In this document: in pieces, positions 20,988 to 24,682 of the stretch
How the letters are laid out: every line of letters starts with the position of its first letter
Position numbering within the stretch: position 1 is the first letter of the stretch
Origin: DASTWM01 sp035765855
Lineage (GTDB): Bacteria > Chloroflexota > Chloroflexia > Chloroflexales > Roseiflexaceae
Reading direction: 5' to 3'
Assembly (NCBI GenBank): GCA_035765855.1
Contig: DASTWM010000390.1
Span: 1-24,682, forward strand
DNA length: 24,682 nt
Notes under the pieces: model-generated
The model's database searches: none
Told to the model about the DNA's origin: nothing
Seen by the model: only the letters and a program-made list of their open reading frames with translations
Program-made: the position numbers and the translations under genes

Positions 20988-23201
20988 CTACTTGACCCAT
21001 ATATCGCTGACCATGACGCTGAGCTGGCGCATGTCATTGCTGTCGGGATTCTGGTACAACGGAATGAATGGCGGCGCGCTCAACTCGACGGTGAGCGACT
21101 GCTGACCGGCAAGCTCCGGCGGAACCGGCACGATGTATTCGCGCCAGTGATCTGGCGTCACAGTGACAGTCACGCGCCGGTCGCCCATGGCAATGGTGAG
21201 CGGCGTGGGCTGCGGCGCGACGACGCGCAGCGCCACCGTTGCGCCGGGCTGAAGTGGCGCGGGCAGCGGCAGCACGAACTTCCCGGCGTTGCTCAGCCAG
21301 CGGTAGCTGCCGGTCGGCCCCTGCTCCGAGCCGGAGAAACCCGCGATGTAGCCCAGGTCAGTGCCGTTGCCCAGATGCACCGCTGTGGTCGCTGGCGGGC
21401 GCAGCCATTGCAGCGTCCATTGTTGAAGATCCAGGCCAATCGTCGCTTCGACGGCGTTGAAATCAGCGGCTTTCTCGGGGCCACCGCCCGGCGTGGCAAG
21501 CTCGCTGACGAACTGCGCCGTCCGCAGGTTGACACCGGCCAGCGTCGCCCGGGCTTCGGCGTTGTAGCCCTGCGCCAACTGCGACAACGCAAGGCGCACT
21601 TTGCTGTCTAGGAACGAGGGCTGCACGTCGGCAGCGGTGCGGTAATCCTGCGCCGCGCCAGTGTAATCCCCGCGCGCAAAGGCGTTGTCACCGGCCCGCA
21701 TCCACCATTCGCGCGTCAGCCCCTGACGAATGATCGACGGATAATCGCGGTACGTGACCAGCAGCACGGCAAAGGCTACCAGCAGCACTACTTGGACGAT
21801 AGACGATAGACGATTGACAATAGACTTTTGTTGGTTTGTTCTTTGTTCTTGCTTCTTTGTTCTAAGACCGGCGAGCACGCCCGCGCCGTATAACGCGATC
21901 ATGATCCAGAGCGGCAGCAGGTAGCGCGGCTCGACATGGAAAATCAGCACAGTAAAGAGCGTGTAGCCGACCCATGCCAGCACGAACAGCCGGTTGTGCC
22001 AGCCCTCGCGTGGCGGCGCAGCCAGTCCGACCAGCCCGGCAGCCGTGAAAACCAGCCACAGCAGATCGCCGAACAAGCCCAGCGGCGCGGCGGCGCGCAG
22101 CGGACGGTCGTAGAAGCTCTCTTTGATAAAATAATCTTCGACGAACTGCGCCTTCCAGATGTGCTGAAAGGTCGGCCACATGTTGCGGAACGGCTTCAGT
22201 GGATCGGCCGCCAGAATCTCTTTCGCGCGCGCCATGGCGTACGCCTGCCGGTCGGCCTGCGGCATGTGGCGCAAGGTCTCAATGTGCTGCGTGCGCTGAT
22301 CGACTTTGTCAAGGTCGAGCCACATGTTGATCTGGCCGAGCGTGTCCACCGGAATAATGCGATGGTACACAATGTAGTTGCGGGCCGTCCATGGCAGCAC
22401 CACGGCCAGGCAGCACACGACGACGATGATAGCAGGAACTAACGTTGATGTGAACAAAGAACCAAGAACAGAGAACAAAGATTGCCGCTGTCCTGTTTGT
22501 TCTTTGTTCCGTTTACTTTGTTCTCGCACAACCAGCCACAGCACCACAAACGCAATCGAGTACAGCGCGGGCGAGCGGGCCAGCGCGGCAGCGCCCAGCG
22601 CGAGGCCCGACAAGGCCAGCGTGCCGAGACGCCCGCTTGCGTCGAAGCGCAGCAGCAGCCAGAAGTGCGTCAAAAAGAGCGTGGAATACAATAATTCGCT
22701 GAACAACACCGACGGCTGCTCGACAAATGGAAACCACAGCGCCAGAAACGCCGCAAACAGCAGCCCGGCCGATGGATTGCCAAACAGCCGCCGCGCGATG
22801 CCGAAACCGAGCAGCACATTCAGCGTGCTGAGCGCCGTCTGCGCGAGCTGAATCAGCAACAGGCCGAGTTTGAGATTGCCGAGCAGCACACCGATCCGCA
22901 GCCATGCCGCAAAGAAAAAGACGTGTAGCGGCGGGCGAATCAGCCAGCCATCGTCAATATACAGGCCAGTGATGGCGAAGCGCAGCGCGCGGCGGTAGTA
23001 ATCGCCGTCGTCAGCGGTCGAAGAACTTGGATCGATTGGGTTCAGCGCGATGAACCACAGCCGCAGCCCAATGGCGATAAGGACAAGCACAACGAGCAGC
23101 CGTCGCACCGCAATGGCAGAGGCCGGGCGCGCAACAGCCTGCTCAGCGGGGCGCGGCTGCCCGATGGCCCAGCGCTTATTGAGTTGAGATTCCTGTTTCA
23201 T
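20988..23201 (-). CDS. ArnT/PMT-like (GT39/GT83 fold) membrane glycosyltransferase with extracytoplasmic C-terminal domain
   Basis: A 737-aa protein. One helix at about 34-54 is followed by a first-loop acidic cluster (STADDGDYYRRA, Asp64-Asp67), which matches the catalytic region of lipid-linked-sugar mannosyl/aminoarabinose transferases. About ten further membrane segments follow, with HVEPRYLLPLWIMIALYGA near 422-440 as family-like. From about 500 a helical hairpin (GDNAFARGDYTGAAQDYRTAA) looks like one TPR unit. The rest (about 590-737) is a soluble beta-rich domain. Two inter-membrane loops, about 226-251 and 447-470, are encoded by heptamer arrays and look like late insertions (KRNKEQTGQRQ, KKQEQRTNQQK). 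No clear ribosome site precedes the ATG. The acceptor is unknown. Confidence 0.82.
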   Translation of the reverse strand: MKQESQLNKRWAIGQPRPAEQAVARPASAIAVRRLLVVLVLIAIGLRLWFIALNPIDPSSSTADDGDYYRRALRFAITGLYIDDGWLIRPPLHVFFFAAWLRIGVLLGNLKLGLLLIQLAQTALSTLNVLLGFGIARRLFGNPSAGLLFAAFLALWFPFVEQPSVLFSELLYSTLFLTHFWLLLRFDASGRLGTLALSGLALGAAALARSPALYSIAFVVLWLVVREQSKRNKEQTGQRQSLFSVLGSLFTSTLVPAIIVVVCCLAVVLPWTARNYIVYHRIIPVDTLGQINMWLDLDKVDQRTQHIETLRHMPQADRQAYAMARAKEILAADPLKPFRNMWPTFQHIWKAQFVEDYFIKESFYDRPLRAAAPLGLFGDLLWLVFTAAGLVGLAAPPREGWHNRLFVLAWVGYTLFTVLIFHVEPRYLLPLWIMIALYGAGVLAGLRTKKQEQRTNQQKSIVNRLSSIVQVVLLVAFAVLLVTYRDYPSIIRQGLTREWWMRAGDNAFARGDYTGAAQDYRTAADVQPSFLDSKVRLALSQLAQGYNAEARATLAGVNLRTAQFVSELATPGGGPEKAADFNAVEATIGLDLQQWTLQWLRPPATTAVHLGNGTDLGYIAGFSGSEQGPTGSYRWLSNAGKFVLPLPAPLQPGATVALRVVAPQPTPLTIAMGDRRVTVTVTPDHWREYIVPVPPELAGQQSLTVELSAPPFIPLYQNPDSNDMRQLSVMVSDIWVK
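21793..21862. repeat. Heptamer array inside the glycosyltransferase gene (1)
   Basis: Ten 7-bp units: TGGACGA, TAGACGA, TAGACGA, TTGACAA, TAGACTT, TTGTTGG, TTTGTTC, TTTGTTC, TTGCTTC, TTTGTTC. They encode the loop at residues about 447-470, between two membrane helices, without breaking the frame. Confidence 0.8.
22452..22523. repeat. Inverted heptamer array inside the glycosyltransferase gene (2)
   Basis: GAACAAA, GAACCAA, GAACAGA, GAACAAA (22452-22479), then two unlike units, then TTTGTTC, TTTGTTC, CGTTTAC, TTTGTTC (22496-22523). The arms are reverse complements and can form a hairpin. It encodes residues about 227-250, in the loop between two membrane helices. Confidence 0.8.
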
Positions 23202-23522
23202 GATATGGTGCGGCAGCGTGTAAAGCCGTCGTCATGCGCCGCTGCACGCCGCCGCGTAGCAATCCTTCAAAGAGCCGCATAATGCCGTTATATCAATTTC
23301 GGGAAAATACAATTGTTTGACGCCCTCACCCCCGGCTCCGCTCCCAATGGGAGCGGGGTGGCGCGTTGGCGACGGGGTGAGAGAAAACGCAAGCAATCCA
23401 TCCGAATTTGGTATTTGCGGCGCGAGTCTACCATACAACGCTCGATCATGCCAACATCATGCGCATGCGTGTATACTACTCAGCGCATATCGTCCGTTAT
23501 CGTTTTTCACTATTTTGAGGTT
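23202..23522. other. Intergenic region between divergent glycosyltransferase and dehydratase genes
   Basis: This is 321 bases without a gene. It holds the palindromic element at 23323-23381 and a TATACT at 23472-23477 that might be a -10 for the dehydratase, but with no good -35. Upstream open frames here lack ribosome sites and family character. Nothing else is recognisable. Confidence 0.6.
23323..23381. repeat. Palindromic intergenic element, short copy 3
   Basis: Ends CTCACCCC (23325-23332) and GGGGTGAG (23374-23381) match the termini of the elements at 15053 and 20881. The centre is a perfect 8-bp hairpin CCGCTCCC/GGGAGCGG (23338-23345 and 23349-23356) with loop AAT. Confidence 0.6.
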
Positions 23523-24476
23523 ATGTTGGACCTATTTGCTTCTATTCAACAGGCCGAGCAGCGCATCCGGCCCTACATCCGTGAAACGCCGCTCGAAGAG
23601 TCGCTGGCGCTGAGCCAGATCAGCGACGCTGACGTGCTGGTGAAGCTCGAAAATCTCCAGCACACCGGCTCATTCAAGCTGCGCGGCGCGCTCAACAAAC
23701 TGCTGAGCCTTGCGCCGGACGAGCGGGCGCGCGGCGTGGTGGCGGCCTCGTCCGGCAACCATGGCGCGGCGCTGGCCTACGCGCTGCGGCTGCTCGGCGC
23801 GCATGGCACGATCTTCGTGCCGGAGCATGCCTCGCCAGTCAAGGTTGCGGCCATGCAGCGCTATGGCGCGCGCGTCGAGCGCCATGGTGACGACAGCGTG
23901 ATCACCGAGGCGCACGCGCGGCGCTACGCCGACGAACACGGCATGGCGTATGTCTCGCCCTACAACGACCTCGCGGTGGTCAGCGGCCAGGGTACAATTG
24001 GCGTGGAGCTTGCCCGGCAGACCGAACACCTCGACGCGGTGTTCGTCTCGGTCGGCGGCGGCGGGCTGGCGGCGGGCATCGCGGGCTATCTCAAAACTGT
24101 CTGGCCGCATGTGCGGATCGTCGGCTGCCTGCCGGAAAACTCGCCGGTCATGGCGCGCTCGGTCGCAGCCGGGCAGATTGTGGACATGAGCTCGCTGCCG
24201 ACGCTGTCCGATGGCACGGCAGGCGGGATCGAGCCGGGCGCGATCACGTTTGCGCTGTGCCAGCAGCTGATTGACGAGTTCGTGCTGGTCAGCGAGGAGC
24301 AGATCGCGGCGGCCATGCGGGTGTTTATCGAGGCGCACCACATGCTGATCGAGGGCGCGGCGGGTGTTGCGGTGGCAGGGTATAGCAAGCAGCAGCAGGC
24401 ATGGCGCGGCCAGCGCGTCGCAATCATCATCTGCGGCGCGAACATCAGCGTTTCAACGCTGAAGACTGCACTATAA
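23523..24476 (+). CDS. Serine/threonine dehydratase (threonine ammonia-lyase, catabolic-type or serine racemase-like)
   Basis: A 317-aa fold-type II PLP enzyme that deaminates threonine to 2-oxobutanoate and ammonia, or serine to pyruvate. The PLP lysine is Lys52 in GSFKLRGA; the SSGNH motif is at 76-80; the phosphate-binding glycine loop is SVGGGGLAAG (Gly178-Gly181); a GAAGVAVAG segment is near the C-terminus. There is no C-terminal ACT regulatory domain, so it matches short catabolic threonine dehydratases and serine racemases rather than long IlvA. The ATG at 23523 has GAGG immediately upstream; the open frame reaches back to 23313 only through the repeat region. Precise substrate is open. 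Confidence 0.9.
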   Translation: MLDLFASIQQAEQRIRPYIRETPLEESLALSQISDADVLVKLENLQHTGSFKLRGALNKLLSLAPDERARGVVAASSGNHGAALAYALRLLGAHGTIFVPEHASPVKVAAMQRYGARVERHGDDSVITEAHARRYADEHGMAYVSPYNDLAVVSGQGTIGVELARQTEHLDAVFVSVGGGGLAAGIAGYLKTVWPHVRIVGCLPENSPVMARSVAAGQIVDMSSLPTLSDGTAGGIEPGAITFALCQQLIDEFVLVSEEQIAAAMRVFIEAHHMLIEGAAGVAVAGYSKQQQAWRGQRVAIIICGANISVSTLKTAL

Positions 24477-24480
24477 TTTG

Positions 24481-24489
24481 TGATATAAT
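24481..24489 (+). promoter_or_regulatory. Extended -10 promoter element for the epimerase-like gene
   Basis: TGA-TATAAT at 24481-24489 is a perfect -10 with the extended TGn element. A second TATAAT lies at 24472-24477. No strong -35 is seen. The ATG is 41 bases beyond the element. Confidence 0.5.
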
Positions 24490-24529
24490 TCACATAAAGA
24501 GCAGACACTATAGACAGGACAGCTTGATC

Positions 24530-24682
24530 ATGCCATATCCTAAAATCATCATTCCCGGCGGGGCAGGCTACCTTGGGCGCTACCTGGCCGCGCACTTCGC
24601 AGCGCAGGGCTACGCAGTCGGCGTGCTGACGCGGAGACCACAGCCAAACCATGAAACAGTGCGCTACGTTGCGTGGGACGGC
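24530..24682 (+). CDS. NAD-dependent epimerase/dehydratase (TIGR01777/YfcH-like), N-terminal fragment
   Basis: The first 51 codons read MPYPKIIIPGGAGYLGRYLA..., a Rossmann NAD(P)-binding start with GGAGYLG in the position of the usual GGTGFIG, then VLTRRPQPNHETVRYVAWDG. The last stretch, an RR..  then VRYVAWDG, is typical of the TIGR01777 epimerase family rather than sugar-nucleotide epimerases. AGGA lies about nine bases before the ATG. The gene runs off the window. Substrate unknown. Confidence 0.8.
   Translation, partial: MPYPKIIIPGGAGYLGRYLAAHFAAQGYAVGVLTRRPQPNHETVRYVAWDG

Noticed and set aside
1..24682. tRNA, rRNA or transposase genes
   Set aside because: No cloverleaf-type or rRNA-like sequence and no transposase-like protein seen on either strand by eye; a covariance-model search would settle small RNAs.

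Overview
The window is about 24.7 kb of GC-rich bacterial DNA, densely packed with genes on both strands. I see no rRNA, tRNA, CRISPR array or transposase. The protein families (a MocA/Gfo oxidoreductase pair, a Rep/UvrD helicase, the CoA-binding plus MetY pair, ArnT/PMT- and GT87-like membrane proteins) together with many palindromic and heptameric intergenic repeats look most like Chloroflexota, probably class Chloroflexia. That placement is inference from general resemblance; no marker gene fixes it.

Layout. 1-2064: the 3' end of a molybdenum hydroxylase large subunit, then a Gfo/Idh/MocA oxidoreductase. 2065-3428: a decayed zone with two small broken genes, one split by an in-frame TGA and one carrying a frameshift and a TAG. 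Between them are a clean terminator and a good sigma-70-type promoter. 3429-7962: a UvrD/PcrA-type helicase, a second Gfo/Idh oxidoreductase and an M20 metallopeptidase. 7965-8984 (minus): a GT87-like membrane protein. 9178-15042: a run of small stress-type proteins (DUF6582-like, a glycine-rich disordered protein, DUF1360, coiled coil plus SH3, glycine-zipper, BON), with a divergent metallophosphoesterase/nucleotidyltransferase pair and a phosphoribosyltransferase pseudogene. 15162-18721 (minus): CoA-transferase-fold subunits A and B, then O-acetylhomoserine sulfhydrylase and a CoA-binding protein. 18855-19380: a BrnT-type toxin-antitoxin pair behind its own promoter. 19439-23201 (minus): a DinB protein, a ThrH-like phosphatase and a large ArnT/PMT-like glycosyltransferase. 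23523-24682: a serine/threonine dehydratase and the start of an epimerase.

How the genes work together. Metabolic genes (MetY, ThrH, threonine dehydratase, the CoA-transferase-like pair) suggest amino-acid and acyl-CoA metabolism, but they do not form one obvious pathway. The small-protein cluster at 9.2-15 kb looks like a cell-envelope or stress accessory block.

The most unusual signal is repetitive. Short 7-8 bp tandem arrays, often arranged as inverted arrays, sit at gene ends (stop codons fall inside them) and also lie in frame inside two inter-membrane loops of the 737-aa glycosyltransferase. Two further families of roughly 60-85 bp palindromic elements occur between genes. The second signal is a CoA-transferase beta subunit in which the position of the catalytic glutamate appears to be isoleucine.
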